Shown: in pieces, positions 7,640 through 15,341 of the stretch
Numbering within the stretch: the stretch's first letter is position 1
Layout: every line of letters begins with the position of its first letter
Origin: Pyxidicoccus fallax
Lineage (GTDB): Bacteria; Myxococcota; Myxococcia; Myxococcales; Myxococcaceae
DNA: 36,343 nt
Assembly: GCF_012933655.1 (NCBI RefSeq)
Contig: NZ_JABBJJ010000099.1
Span: 1-36,343 of the forward strand
Direction: 5' to 3'
Translations under genes and position numbers: made by a program
The notes under the pieces: generated by a model
The model's input: the letters and a program-made list of their open reading frames with translations, nothing else
Database searches by the model: none
What the model was told of the DNA's origin: nothing

Positions 7640-8440
7640 TCAGCGCGAAGGGCAGGGGGCCTGCCGGCTCTCGCGCGGGGAGATGCCCGGCGCGCCGCGG
7701 GCCAGCTCGTCACAGACGAGCGCGTGGAGGCGGAAGGCCATGCGCGCCTCCTGCACGACTTCGAGGGCCTCCTCCTCGTCCAGCTCCAGCCCGTCGATGC
7801 GCGAGTCGAGGCGGACGCGGAAGGCGGTCAGCTCCCCCTGGGTGAGCGCCTCGTAGAAGCGGGTGCCCCGGCCGTCCTCCAGCTCGAAGGCCTCCGCCAC
7901 GCGCGGGCCCCGCGCGGGCGCGGTGAAGAGGTCCAGCATGCACCGCGCGTAGACGTGGGCCACCAGCAGGTGCGGCGCGTCCTCCGCCACCTCCCGCAGG
8001 CGCTGCGCATGCAGCCGCACCTCGCGGCAGGCGAAGGTGTCCGTGCGCGTCTCGCCACAGAAGTAGAGCAGGTCCGACTCCAGCGCGGCGGCGCGGCGCA
8101 GCTCCGGCAACAGCAGCACCGGCGTCAGCGGCGAGTCCACCACGCGCGGCAGCAGCCCCTCGAAGGTGTCGTAGAGGAAGTGCAGCTGGCGCAGCCAGGC
8201 GACGTAGTGCTGGGCGCGGACGAACTGGCCGTAGACGCCGCCCTCCCACGCATCGAAGAAGAGCGTCTGGATGAAGAGGGAGCGCTCGGCCTGCTCGCGC
8301 GCCTTCGCAGTGCCCTCCGCCAGCAGCACGGACAGCGGGGCCGGGACGGGCGCGGGCGTGGCCGCCTCCGCGTCCGACAGGCGGCGCACGCGGGCGGACT
8401 GCTCCGTCCGGGGCAGTCGCAGGGTGCCGGTGGCGCTCAC
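7640..8440 (-). CDS. Heme-oxygenase-like protein lacking the proximal His
   Basis: A 266-residue protein starting at GTG 8440, whose GTGA overlaps the stop of the small gene upstream. Residues 36-62 (LSVLLAEGTAKAREQAERS..F) match the first helix of heme oxygenases, and AHVYARCMLDLF at 161-172 matches their distal helix. In family terms the proximal heme ligand His is replaced by Arg48, and the flexible distal glycines of the GDLSGG motif have become LDLFTA. The Tyr-x-Arg and the catalytic Asp (Asp170) remain. A Fur box precedes the operon, so a role in heme or iron use is likely. Whether it still opens the heme ring is doubtful; it may bind heme differently or have another substrate. Residues 1-35 are a low-complexity extension. 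Confidence 0.75.
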   Translation of the reverse strand: MSATGTLRLPRTEQSARVRRLSDAEAATPAPVPAPLSVLLAEGTAKAREQAERSLFIQTLFFDAWEGGVYGQFVRAQHYVAWLRQLHFLYDTFEGLLPRVVDSPLTPVLLLPELRRAAALESDLLYFCGETRTDTFACREVRLHAQRLREVAEDAPHLLVAHVYARCMLDLFTAPARGPRVAEAFELEDGRGTRFYEALTQGELTAFRVRLDSRIDGLELDEEEALEVVQEARMAFRLHALVCDELARGAPGISPRESRQAPCPSR

Positions 8441-8691
8441 TGCTTCCACCCTCCGGTGGTGACCAGCCCACCCGGCACCGCGGGAGCAACCTCGTCCTCG
8501 GACGCGTGCGCGCGGGGGCCGAGCTGCTGGATGGCCTCGAGCAGCGTCATGCCAATGGCGCGCAGCACCTCCTCCTCCACGCGGATGGTCACCGGCCCCA
8601 GCGCCAGGTGGATGTGCCCGCAGGTGCAGCGAGTCACCTCCGCGCATGGACCTCGTGCCAGCACCGTCTTGCCGCATCCCTGTCCGAGCAT
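8437..8691 (-). CDS. Small Cys/His protein coupled to heme-oxygenase-like gene
   Basis: An 84-residue protein with ATG 8691 and a GGAGAG ribosome site. It has Cys6, Cys16, Cys22 and Cys24 with His26 and His28 (CTCGHIHL), followed by a predicted strand LGPVTIRV and a helix EEEVLRAIGMTLLEAI. This resembles small knuckle-like metal-binding proteins; the family is not certain. The C-terminal 25 residues look disordered. Its TGA overlaps the GTG of the next gene (GTGA), so the two are probably made in fixed ratio. A Fur box lies 20 bases upstream. Binding of iron, zinc or heme, or delivery of heme to its partner, is inference. Confidence 0.7.
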   Translation of the reverse strand: MLGQGCGKTVLARGPCAEVTRCTCGHIHLALGPVTIRVEEEVLRAIGMTLLEAIQQLGPRAHASEDEVAPAVPGGLVTTGGWKQ

Positions 8692-8710
8692 CGTTGCTCT
8701 CCATGATTTT

Positions 8711-8729
8711 GATTTTGATTATCGAAATC
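8711..8729 (-). promoter_or_regulatory. Fur box upstream of heme-oxygenase-like operon
   Basis: GATTTTGATTATCGAAATC is a 9-1-9 inverted repeat with one mismatch between its arms (GATTTTGAT against ATCGAAATC). It matches 13 of 19 positions of the classical Fur consensus GATAATGATAATCATTATC. With flanking bases the dyad extends to 8709-8731, and a further GATTTT hexamer precedes it. It is a sharp AT-rich island in a very GC-rich region, just upstream of the small gene start at 8691. Fur with ferrous iron would repress the operon; expression is expected under iron limitation. Confidence 0.75.
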
Positions 8730-8801
8730 AAGAAGATGATGCACGAAAGCCGGACGGAGGGCAAGCCGCCCGCGTTCAGGCTCCGGAAAAAAGAGGGGAC
8801 T

Positions 8802-9296
8802 TCAGGGCGCCGTGCGTCCCAGGGGCTGGCGCTGGTCGTCGCGCAGGCCCACGAGCACGCTGGCACCGCTGTCCGCCACGCGCAGCTCGCCGTAGCGGGC
8901 GCGCTCGTACCGTTCCGCGTGGCCCTCCTGGAAGAAGAAGGCCTCCGCGCCCAGTCGCACGCTCTGGTCGCGGACGCGGTAGCGAAGCTTGAACTCCCCG
9001 GGCGCCAGCGGCGTCGCTGGCGAGTCGAAGCGCACGAAGCGCCCCACGCCCTGTTCGTCCAGGCGCAGCACCAGGTGGCCGTCCTCCGGCTGCGAGCCCA
9101 CGGTGCTCCATTGCTGGAGGCTGATGTCGTATCTCAGCACCATGTAGTCGCCCTGGATGAGTGACCGCGGATCCCGGGGCCCCAGCTCCAGCAGCACCGT
9201 GCGGCCGTTGGCCAGCACGTGCTCCTTCTGCACCACGAGTCCCGCCGGGACGAGGAGCGCGAGCGCCAGCCCGCCGAAGATGACCGCCGCGCGCAT
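8802..9296 (-). CDS. GDYXXLXY-type membrane-anchored protein
   Basis: A 164-residue protein with one N-terminal hydrophobic segment (residues 4-22) and an extracytoplasmic domain. The diagnostic GDYMVLRY motif (around 49-56) is the GDYXXLXY signature; LELGPRDPRSLIQGDYMVL is typical of the family. ATG 9296 shares one base with the stop of the DUF4401 gene (TGATG), so translation is coupled. The family almost always accompanies DUF2157 and DUF4401 membrane proteins, as here. The function of the trio is unknown. Confidence 0.9.
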   Translation of the reverse strand: MRAAVIFGGLALALLVPAGLVVQKEHVLANGRTVLLELGPRDPRSLIQGDYMVLRYDISLQQWSTVGSQPEDGHLVLRLDEQGVGRFVRFDSPATPLAPGEFKLRYRVRDQSVRLGAEAFFFQEGHAERYERARYGELRVADSGASVLVGLRDDQRQPLGRTAP

Positions 9297-10399
9297 CACC
9301 GCACCTCCGCCACCGCGGCCGGGAAGCGCCGCAGGAGGAACAGCCTCAGGCCCAGGAACACCAGCCCGCTGCCCAGCAGCGCGACCGCCTTGGCCAGCAG
9401 CGTGAGGCTCAGGTCGTAGTAGTACCAGCCCCCCGCCGCGAGCAGGAACGCCGCGGACAGGCCCACCAGGTCCACGCCGCGCCGGTGGAAGCCCAGCACC
9501 ATCATCCCCACCGCGCCGATGACGGCCGGCGTGTTCAGCGTCATCAGCGCCGTCAGCACCAGTGCCGCGAACACCGCGGCCCCCGCCACCCCGGAGGCCT
9601 CCAACTTCAGCTCCCGCATCACCCGCCACGCCGTGTACAGCGTCACCGCCGTCAGCCCCAGGGTGAGCAGCCCATCCGGCGCGTCCAGTCTCTCCGGAGA
9701 CTCGACGCCGAGCATGCGGGAGAACCCGAGCGTGAGCAGCGAGCCCAACACGAAGCAGGCCAGCCCGTAGCTCGCCGGGCCCACCCACTCTCGCCTGGGC
9801 CCGAGCCGCAGCCGGGCGCCCTCCAGGAAGAGCACGTGGACGAGCACGGCGCAGACCAGCAGCCCGAGCTGCACCCCGAACTCGTCCATCATCCGCCACA
9901 GCAGGAACACCGCGGACGCGGCCACGCCCGCTGTCATCAGGAAGCGGAGGATGGCATCCGGGAAGGTCACCAGCAGCACCGCGCCGAGCACCAACACGAT
10001 GACGGCCGCCCCCACGTCCTCATTGGGGCGCATCGCCTCGCCCAGGCCCACCGCCACCATCACCACGCTGGCCAGGCACAGCGCCAGCGCGAGCTGTTGG
10101 AGGAAGAGGCCCCTGGCCCTGCGGCGCAGCAGCGTGGCGGCCACGCAGAAGCCCAGGCCGAAGACGCCCAGCACCGCCTCGTTGTCCAGCAAGCCGATGC
10201 AGCCCAGGAAGCTGAGGAAGAACGCGGCGGCCAGCCACGCGCCGAAGCCCGCGAGCGCCTTCACGAACCAGGGCGTGGCCGCGTGGAGGAACTGGTGCGT
10301 TCGCAACGCCGTGCGGACCCGCGTCTCGGAGCCCGTGTCCAGGAGGCCCTCCGCCTCGAGCGCCGCCAACACTTCTTTCACCGGGGGACGTCGCGTCAT
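9296..10399 (-). CDS. DUF4401 polytopic membrane protein
   Basis: A 367-residue protein. Residues 1-38 are a soluble helix (VKEVLAALEAEGLLD), followed by ten or so hydrophobic segments with short charged loops and the C-terminal FLRRFPAAVAEVR. Order and length agree with DUF4401 proteins, encoded between DUF2157 and GDYXXLXY genes. ATG 10399 lies one base after the stop of the DUF2157 gene and its stop overlaps the next start, so this is a tight operon. The biochemical role is unknown. Confidence 0.88.
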   Translation of the reverse strand: MTRRPPVKEVLAALEAEGLLDTGSETRVRTALRTHQFLHAATPWFVKALAGFGAWLAAAFFLSFLGCIGLLDNEAVLGVFGLGFCVAATLLRRRARGLFLQQLALALCLASVVMVAVGLGEAMRPNEDVGAAVIVLVLGAVLLVTFPDAILRFLMTAGVAASAVFLLWRMMDEFGVQLGLLVCAVLVHVLFLEGARLRLGPRREWVGPASYGLACFVLGSLLTLGFSRMLGVESPERLDAPDGLLTLGLTAVTLYTAWRVMRELKLEASGVAGAAVFAALVLTALMTLNTPAVIGAVGMMVLGFHRRGVDLVGLSAAFLLAAGGWYYYDLSLTLLAKAVALLGSGLVFLGLRLFLLRRFPAAVAEVR

Positions 10400-10400
10400 C

Positions 10401-11411
10401 TCAGGACTCCTCCGTGGCGCCCGTGGCCCGGGCCTCGCCGCGCAGCCACGACACCGCGAGCGCCACCTGGCCGACGACGATGAGGGGCAGGAGGAAGAGG
10501 CCGAACGCCTCCAGGTTGGCGTCCAGGAGGAGGACGCGGCCCGCGCCGGTGGTGACGACCGTCATGATGCACAGCGCGCCCAGCGACAGCAGGAACAGCT
10601 CGCCGTCCAGGTGGCGGTGCAGCGCGTAGTCCGCCGCCAGCGAGCCCAGCGTCAGCAGCAGCGCCACCGCGCCACCCGCGCCCATCTCGAACGGCACGAG
10701 GATGCAGGCCACCGAAGCGCAGAGCAGCGGTGACACCGTCATCACCGCCATGCTCCGGGCCACCCACCGTCCCTGGAGCCAGGCCACGCCCGTGTTCGCG
10801 AAGTGCTCGTACGTGGCCCAGGCGAAGCCGTTGAGCAGGCCCAGTCCCACCGCGAGCCAGCCGGAGTCGTCCAGCTCGCCGCCCAGGACCTGCTTCCAGA
10901 AGAGGACGGCGGCGGTGTCCACGAGCACGAGCAGGAACAGCCACAGCGGCGCGAAGCGCGACAGCGCCACCCACGGCAGGATGAGCAGGGCCCACCCGGC
11001 GAACAGCTCGTACGGGTCCGCGCCCGTCTGGTACGCCTGCCCGTACACCGCCAGCAGCGCGCCCACCAGCACCGAGGAGGCCAGCAGGGAGAGCTGGCCG
11101 GCGAGCCCCTCGCCCAGCCGCCACGCGCCCACGGCGGTACCGGCGATGCCCACCGCGATGAGGCCCAGCTTCGCGAAGCGGTGCATGTCCGCCCAGTTGT
11201 ACGCGAAGAAGTAGATGACCCCGGCGAGCACCAGCAGCGTGCCCAGCGCCATCAGCGTGGTGGACAGGAAGCGCCGCCACTCGGGCCGTGAGGGCGTGGC
11301 CATGGACAGGTGCAGCGCGCGCTCCAGCGCCGCGGGCGTCAGGACACCGGCATCCGCGAGCGCGCGCAGGCGCTCGGGAGACGCGGGCAGGTCGAGGAAA
11401 TCTTTCGGCAC
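10401..11411 (-). CDS. DUF2157 polytopic membrane protein
   Basis: A 336-residue protein beginning at GTG 11411. The N-terminal soluble part (LRALADAGVLTPAALERAL) is the short helical motif preceding the membrane region in DUF2157 proteins; about ten hydrophobic segments follow (for example TLMALGTLLVLAGVIYFFAYNWADM). It is the first gene of the three-gene unit. A -10-like TACACT lies only a few bases before the GTG and there is no clear ribosome site, so a leaderless message is possible. Function unknown. Confidence 0.87.
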   Translation of the reverse strand: MPKDFLDLPASPERLRALADAGVLTPAALERALHLSMATPSRPEWRRFLSTTLMALGTLLVLAGVIYFFAYNWADMHRFAKLGLIAVGIAGTAVGAWRLGEGLAGQLSLLASSVLVGALLAVYGQAYQTGADPYELFAGWALLILPWVALSRFAPLWLFLLVLVDTAAVLFWKQVLGGELDDSGWLAVGLGLLNGFAWATYEHFANTGVAWLQGRWVARSMAVMTVSPLLCASVACILVPFEMGAGGAVALLLTLGSLAADYALHRHLDGELFLLSLGALCIMTVVTTGAGRVLLLDANLEAFGLFLLPLIVVGQVALAVSWLRGEARATGATEES

Positions 11412-11549
11412 CCGGGCAGTGTAGTCGCTCGACGGGGCTTCCGCGCTGGGGCGGGGGAGCCCTGGGCGGTGGAGGCGGGCGGACGAGCCGGCGTGCTAGA
11501 CTCCCGGCCGTGGTGCCCGCCTGGCGCCCATCCAGGGGGAACGCTCGAA

Positions 11550-12218
11550 ATGGCGAGCACGAAGTGTCCGGAGTGCGGTCGTGCCCTCATCGTGACGGGG
11601 CTCGCGCCGGGCGCCCCCCTCACGTGCGCATGTGGCAACGTGGCGTCAGCTCCCTCGGGGATCCGCAAGAAGCCGCGCTATGTCTTCGCGACCATCGCCA
11701 GCGTGGTGCTGCTCAGCCCCTGTGTCATCGCCATTCCCAACTTCATCCGGTTCAATGTCCGGGCGAAGCAGGCCGAGTGCAAGAGCAACCTGAGGGCCTG
11801 GCACGTGGCCCAGCGGAAGCATCACGCTCAGCACGAGGCCTACTCGTCGTCCGTGGGCTTCTCGCCCGAGCGCGGCAACCGGTACGCCTACCTCGGCGGC
11901 GTGGGCGCGATGGAGGAGCGCGGCGTGGCGCGGGCGGTGGCGGCGAAGGACGCGGTGTCGGTGGGCGTGGACACCCGGTACACGAACCTGCGGTCCATCT
12001 CCGTGGAGGACCTGCCGCGCGAGGTGGCCAGCAAGCTCGGTGTGTCCGGTCAGTGCCCCGACTGCGCCATCACCGCGGCGTGCGCGGGCAACATCGACGA
12101 GGACGACACGCTGGACGTCTGGGTGGTCTCCACCGGCGAGCTGGACCTCCGGGACGCCAACGGCGAGCCCGTGTCGCCCGGCGAGCCCGCGAACATCGTG
12201 AACGACGTCACCGACTGA
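11550..12218 (+). CDS. Zinc-ribbon protein with PilA-like body
   Basis: A 222-residue protein; ATG 11550 follows AGGGGGA. Residues 6-28 hold Cys6-x2-Cys9 and Cys26-x-Cys28, a zinc-ribbon pattern. A membrane helix (44-63) then runs into AIPNFIRFNVRAKQ, the sequence that follows the hydrophobic segment in type IV pilins. The body keeps PilA-like landmarks: SNLRAWHVAQ, GFSPERGNRYAYLGG and CPDCAITAACAGNIDEDDTLDVWVV. The prepilin leader and GFTLIE segment are absent, so prepilin peptidase should not process it; the ribbon would stay in the cytoplasm with the pilin body outside. An extended -10 (TGCTAGACT) lies at 11495-11502. Function unknown; a minor-pilin-derived envelope protein is the best guess. 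Confidence 0.72.
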   Translation: MASTKCPECGRALIVTGLAPGAPLTCACGNVASAPSGIRKKPRYVFATIASVVLLSPCVIAIPNFIRFNVRAKQAECKSNLRAWHVAQRKHHAQHEAYSSSVGFSPERGNRYAYLGGVGAMEERGVARAVAAKDAVSVGVDTRYTNLRSISVEDLPREVASKLGVSGQCPDCAITAACAGNIDEDDTLDVWVVSTGELDLRDANGEPVSPGEPANIVNDVTD

Positions 12219-12251
12219 GGAGGGCACTGTCGTTCCGAGGGGTTGCGGCCC

Positions 12252-12277
12252 GGGAAATTCCCCGAAAAGATTTTTCG
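12252..12277 (+). promoter_or_regulatory. Two abutting dyads upstream of HEAT gene
   Basis: GGGAA-A-TTCCC at 12252-12262 is followed directly by CGAAAA-GAT-TTTTCG at 12263-12277. Both are perfect, short and AT-richer than their surroundings. They lie 34 bases after the zinc-ribbon/pilin gene and 51 bases before the HEAT gene. They could be an operator, or the second could be a weak terminator hairpin. Confidence 0.3.
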
Positions 12278-12327
12278 AGACGGCGGCGGCCTCCGGTCCC
12301 TCCAGTGGGCTGGAGCCTTCGACCGTC

Positions 12328-13542
12328 ATGACCCCAGAATCCGTCCATCGCGCCGCCTCGCCCGTGACGGGCCCTCGGGGCGGGCGTGTGCCTTTCGTCC
12401 TGCTCGGGCTCGGCGCCGTCATCCTGCTCGCCGGGGTGGCGCTGCTCGTCCGTGACTCCGGAGGAGGGGAGGGCGCCGCCGGGGCCGACGCGCCTTCCGC
12501 CCAGGCGCGCGGTCGGTTGGGGCAGGGCGGCGCGGGTGGCTCCTCCGGCGGAGGCGGGCAGCAGGCGGAGGCGCTGCCTCCGCGCTTCGACGGCACCCTC
12601 TGCTGGAAGGACCTCGAGCGCTTCAACGAGGGCGTCACGGTCGGCAACTTCCGTCAGTGGGCCGCGCCCCTGCTGGCGTCGGGTGACCCGGTCGTCCGGG
12701 ACTACCTGCGCGAGCGGCTCACCGAACTCATCGGTAACGACGCGGCCCACGCGACGGAGGTGCTGGGCTGGGCGCGCGATGCGGGGCCCCGGGAGTTCAA
12801 CGTCATCATGTCGGCCCTGCGCGCCTCCGAGGCCGTGCACCAGCCCCAGGTCGCCGCGCGGCTGCTGGAGCAGGGCGTGAGCGGTGACCTGGATGGCGCG
12901 CGGCGCGCGGGCATCCTCTCCGCCCTGGACACGCAGAAGCGGCTGGACGCGGAGTCGCTGGGCCGGCTCGCGGACTTCGCGAAGGAGCCCGCCTCCGGTG
13001 AAGCCGGCTGGGCCGCCACCCGCACCATCGCGCGCGTCATGAAGCGCGACTTCAACGAGAAGGGGAACCTCGCGCCGTACCTGGACAAGCTGCTCACCAT
13101 CGGCACCGAGTCCCCCGACGAGGACATCCGCTACCTCGCGCTGTCCATGCCCATGCACGCCACGCCCGTGCTGGACGAGGACGCGAGCGCCCGCTACGCG
13201 AAGGTGCTCACCAGCGAGGGCAGCCCGGATGGCCGCGAGGCCGCGGCGCACAACCTCTCCGTGTCCGGCGGCGACAAGGCGAGGACGCTGGAGCTGTTCT
13301 CCCAGTCCTTCGCGACCGAGCAGGAGGTGTGCGTGCGCTGGGCCCTCTTCCGCTTCGCCGCGCGGGTGGCCGGCCGAGACGCGCTGCCCGTCATGGCGAA
13401 CATGGCCGTCGTCGACGCGCGCTTCCAGCCGCTCTACCACGTCTTCGAGCGCATCTACGCGAGCGGCACGCTCGACTTCGTGCGGGTGTGGAACAGCCTG
13501 CCCGAACAGGACCCCTTCGGCTGCCTCGACCGCCACCACTGA
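12328..13542 (+). CDS. Membrane-anchored HEAT-repeat-like protein
   Basis: A 404-residue protein. Residues about 20-42 form one membrane helix (VPFVLLGLGAVILLAGVALLV); a Gly/Gln/Ala-rich linker (45-85) follows. The rest is a chain of paired helices of HEAT/armadillo type with recurring patterns such as DPVVRDYLRERL, SPDEDIRYLAL and SPDGREAAAHNLS, ending in a cysteine-containing tail. Such solenoids bind other proteins; the large domain is probably periplasmic. The next gene, 14 bases on, encodes a second HEAT protein with a cleavable signal, so the pair probably works together. No catalytic motif seen. Confidence 0.68.
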   Translation: MTPESVHRAASPVTGPRGGRVPFVLLGLGAVILLAGVALLVRDSGGGEGAAGADAPSAQARGRLGQGGAGGSSGGGGQQAEALPPRFDGTLCWKDLERFNEGVTVGNFRQWAAPLLASGDPVVRDYLRERLTELIGNDAAHATEVLGWARDAGPREFNVIMSALRASEAVHQPQVAARLLEQGVSGDLDGARRAGILSALDTQKRLDAESLGRLADFAKEPASGEAGWAATRTIARVMKRDFNEKGNLAPYLDKLLTIGTESPDEDIRYLALSMPMHATPVLDEDASARYAKVLTSEGSPDGREAAAHNLSVSGGDKARTLELFSQSFATEQEVCVRWALFRFAARVAGRDALPVMANMAVVDARFQPLYHVFERIYASGTLDFVRVWNSLPEQDPFGCLDRHH

Positions 13543-13556
13543 GCACGGAAGCCCTC

Positions 13557-14543
13557 ATGTCACGCCCTTCCTCCCTCACCGCGCGCGTGCTCGGCCTCCT
13601 CGCGCTCTGCTCCTTCCTTCCGATGCCGTCCCTCGCCGCGTCGGACCCGGCGCCCTCGTTGCAGGCGGAGACCTGCTCCGTCGAGGGGTTGATGGACGGC
13701 ATCCGCCGGGGGCTCGGCTCGAAGTCGGAGGCGTACCGGAAGTACCTGCGCACGCTGCTGCGCGAGTCCGCCGTCACGCTGCCCGACGCGGAGCTGCGCG
13801 CCGCGTTCGAGCGTGAGACGGACCCCGTCATGCTGGAGCACCTCGCCGCCGCGCTCGTCGCGCGCACCGAGCGCGGGGCGGACCCCGAGGCCATGGGCGT
13901 GGTGGCCCGGCGCATCCTGGGCGAGAGAGACGCGTCCCTGCGCGTCGCGTCCCTGCGCGCCCTGCGGCGCACCAGTGGCACGGAGAACACCGGCGACCTG
14001 TACGAGCGCCTCGTGCGGGACGCCTCGCCCGAGGTGCGCGAGGCGGCCGCGACGAACCTCATCGAGGACAACCTCCACGTGTACTCGGGCCACCACGGCC
14101 CGGCGGCGGACCGGGCGGTGGCCGCGGCGGCGGCGTCCTCGGACCCGAAGGTGACGGCGCGCATCCTCGACAGCGTCTCCACCGAGCACATCAGCGCGGA
14201 GTCCGCGGACCGCATCAAGTCGCTGCTGCGCTCCGACGACGCGTCGGTCCGGGCGGCGGCGGTCAACGCGCTGGGCGGCGTGCCCTCGGAGCAGATGGCC
14301 GGCGCGCGCGAGACGCTGCTCGCGATGTACCGCGACGAGCCGGACACCGGGGTGCGGAAGATGCTCCTGCAGAGCATCGCCCAGCTCGGCTTCGCGGGCG
14401 CGATTCCGGACCTGCAGCGGCTGCGGAACGTGGACCCCGCGCTGGCGCCGGAGGTGGACGCGTGGACCCGGGTCCTCGGCATGGGCCTTCAGGAGTGGAG
14501 CCTGATCCTGAGGGAGAAGCAGCGTTCGCGTCAGGCTCCATGA
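13557..14543 (+). CDS. Secreted HEAT-repeat protein
   Basis: A 328-residue protein with a Sec signal peptide (VLGLLALCSFLPMPSLAAS, cleavage near 28). The mature chain consists of HEAT-like helix pairs; the clearest are DASLRVASLRALRRT, SPEVREAAATNLIED, SSDPKVTARILDSV, SDDASVRAAAVNALGG and EPDTGVRKMLLQSIAQLG. Each has the D-x-x-V-R-x-x-A pattern of HEAT repeats. Encoded 14 bases after the membrane HEAT protein and 47 bases before the M23-type peptidase, in one apparent operon. A periplasmic scaffold role is inference. Confidence 0.72.
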   Translation: MSRPSSLTARVLGLLALCSFLPMPSLAASDPAPSLQAETCSVEGLMDGIRRGLGSKSEAYRKYLRTLLRESAVTLPDAELRAAFERETDPVMLEHLAAALVARTERGADPEAMGVVARRILGERDASLRVASLRALRRTSGTENTGDLYERLVRDASPEVREAAATNLIEDNLHVYSGHHGPAADRAVAAAAASSDPKVTARILDSVSTEHISAESADRIKSLLRSDDASVRAAAVNALGGVPSEQMAGARETLLAMYRDEPDTGVRKMLLQSIAQLGFAGAIPDLQRLRNVDPALAPEVDAWTRVLGMGLQEWSLILREKQRSRQAP

Positions 14544-14590
14544 AGAGCAGTTCATTCGGGGGCCGGTCTTCCGGCCCGAAAGGAAAGTCG

Positions 14591-15121
14591 ATGCGGAACA
14601 TCATGAAGACGGGGCTGACGGCGCTGGCCGCGCTGGCGCTCATCCCCGCGGCGGTGACGGCGCACGAGGTTCGCGGCACGCACCCCGGCACGGTGACGGC
14701 GCTCACCACCTACCCCAGCAGCGGCCGTTACCACGGCGCGGTGGACATTGGCGCGGGCGGCCAGTGCAACTACTGGGGCGCCGAGACGGGCGTGGTCGGC
14801 TCGGTCTCCTGGAACGTCACCATCCGCACCACCGGCGTCGTGTGCTACGGCAGCGGCAGCGGCAACCAGAACGAGGCCAAGCACGTCTGGCAGAGCGGCT
14901 GGACGTTCCGTCAGTGGCACTTCATCAAGACGAGCGACTCGTATGACCGCACGTGTGACCGCTGCCAGGTGGGCAACATCGGCGGCACCGGCAACGCCAG
15001 CGGCCCGCACTCGCACCTGCAGCAGGACAAGCTCGGGACCAACGACACCTCCTGGTACAAGGGCTACACCACGCAGGGCGAGGCCGTGAGCCGCGCGGAG
15101 ACCATCGGCTACCTCGACTAG
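14591..15121 (+). CDS. Small secreted M23-type metallopeptidase
   Basis: A 176-residue protein; ATG 14591 follows AAAGGAAAG, and ATG 14603 is an alternative. A signal peptide covers about residues 1-24. The mature domain carries the LytM/M23 zinc motifs: His48-x3-Asp52 (YHGAVDIGA) and His140-Ser-His142 (GPHSHLQ), with His110 (QWHFIK) between, where family members have a conserved histidine. Cys59, Cys85, Cys122 and Cys125 could form two disulfides. M23 enzymes cut peptidoglycan cross-bridges or Gly-rich proteins. There is no propeptide, unlike LasA and beta-lytic enzymes. It may remodel the wall for the envelope proteins encoded upstream, or act on prey. Confidence 0.75.
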   Translation: MRNIMKTGLTALAALALIPAAVTAHEVRGTHPGTVTALTTYPSSGRYHGAVDIGAGGQCNYWGAETGVVGSVSWNVTIRTTGVVCYGSGSGNQNEAKHVWQSGWTFRQWHFIKTSDSYDRTCDRCQVGNIGGTGNASGPHSHLQQDKLGTNDTSWYKGYTTQGEAVSRAETIGYLD

Positions 15122-15274
15122 TCGATGCGGGCCGGGCCGCGTGCCCGCTCCTCCCTCCCGAGGCGATGCCCCCCCGCTCGCCTCCGGACCGGTCCCCCCG
15201 CCGGTGGGGTCGCAGGTGCTGCGTCATCCGCATCTCCCCCGGGTGGAAAGAGCCAATGGCCCGGCCCTCTCGGA

Positions 15275-15310
15275 GTCCGGGAAGCGAGGCCCCCGACTCG
15301 CTTCCCGGAC
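15275..15310 (+). terminator. Perfect 14-bp hairpin
   Basis: GTCCGGGAAGCGAG at 15275-15288 pairs perfectly with CTCGCTTCCCGGAC at 15297-15310, around an 8-base loop. It lies about 150 bases after the M23 gene and 31 bases before the S51 peptidase gene. There is no T run after it. Stem and loop size match the hairpin at 5657-5692, so this may be the style of terminator used by this genome. A role in the leader of the next gene is also possible. Confidence 0.5.
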
Positions 15311-15341
15311 CGTCCGGGATGGGCTCTCATCGGCCCACGCC

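Noticed and set aside
7640..8866. An extended 408-codon version of the heme-oxygenase-like gene
   Set aside because: The extra N-terminus would run through the small Cys/His gene and the Fur box in another frame; GTG 8440 with the GTGA overlap is far better.
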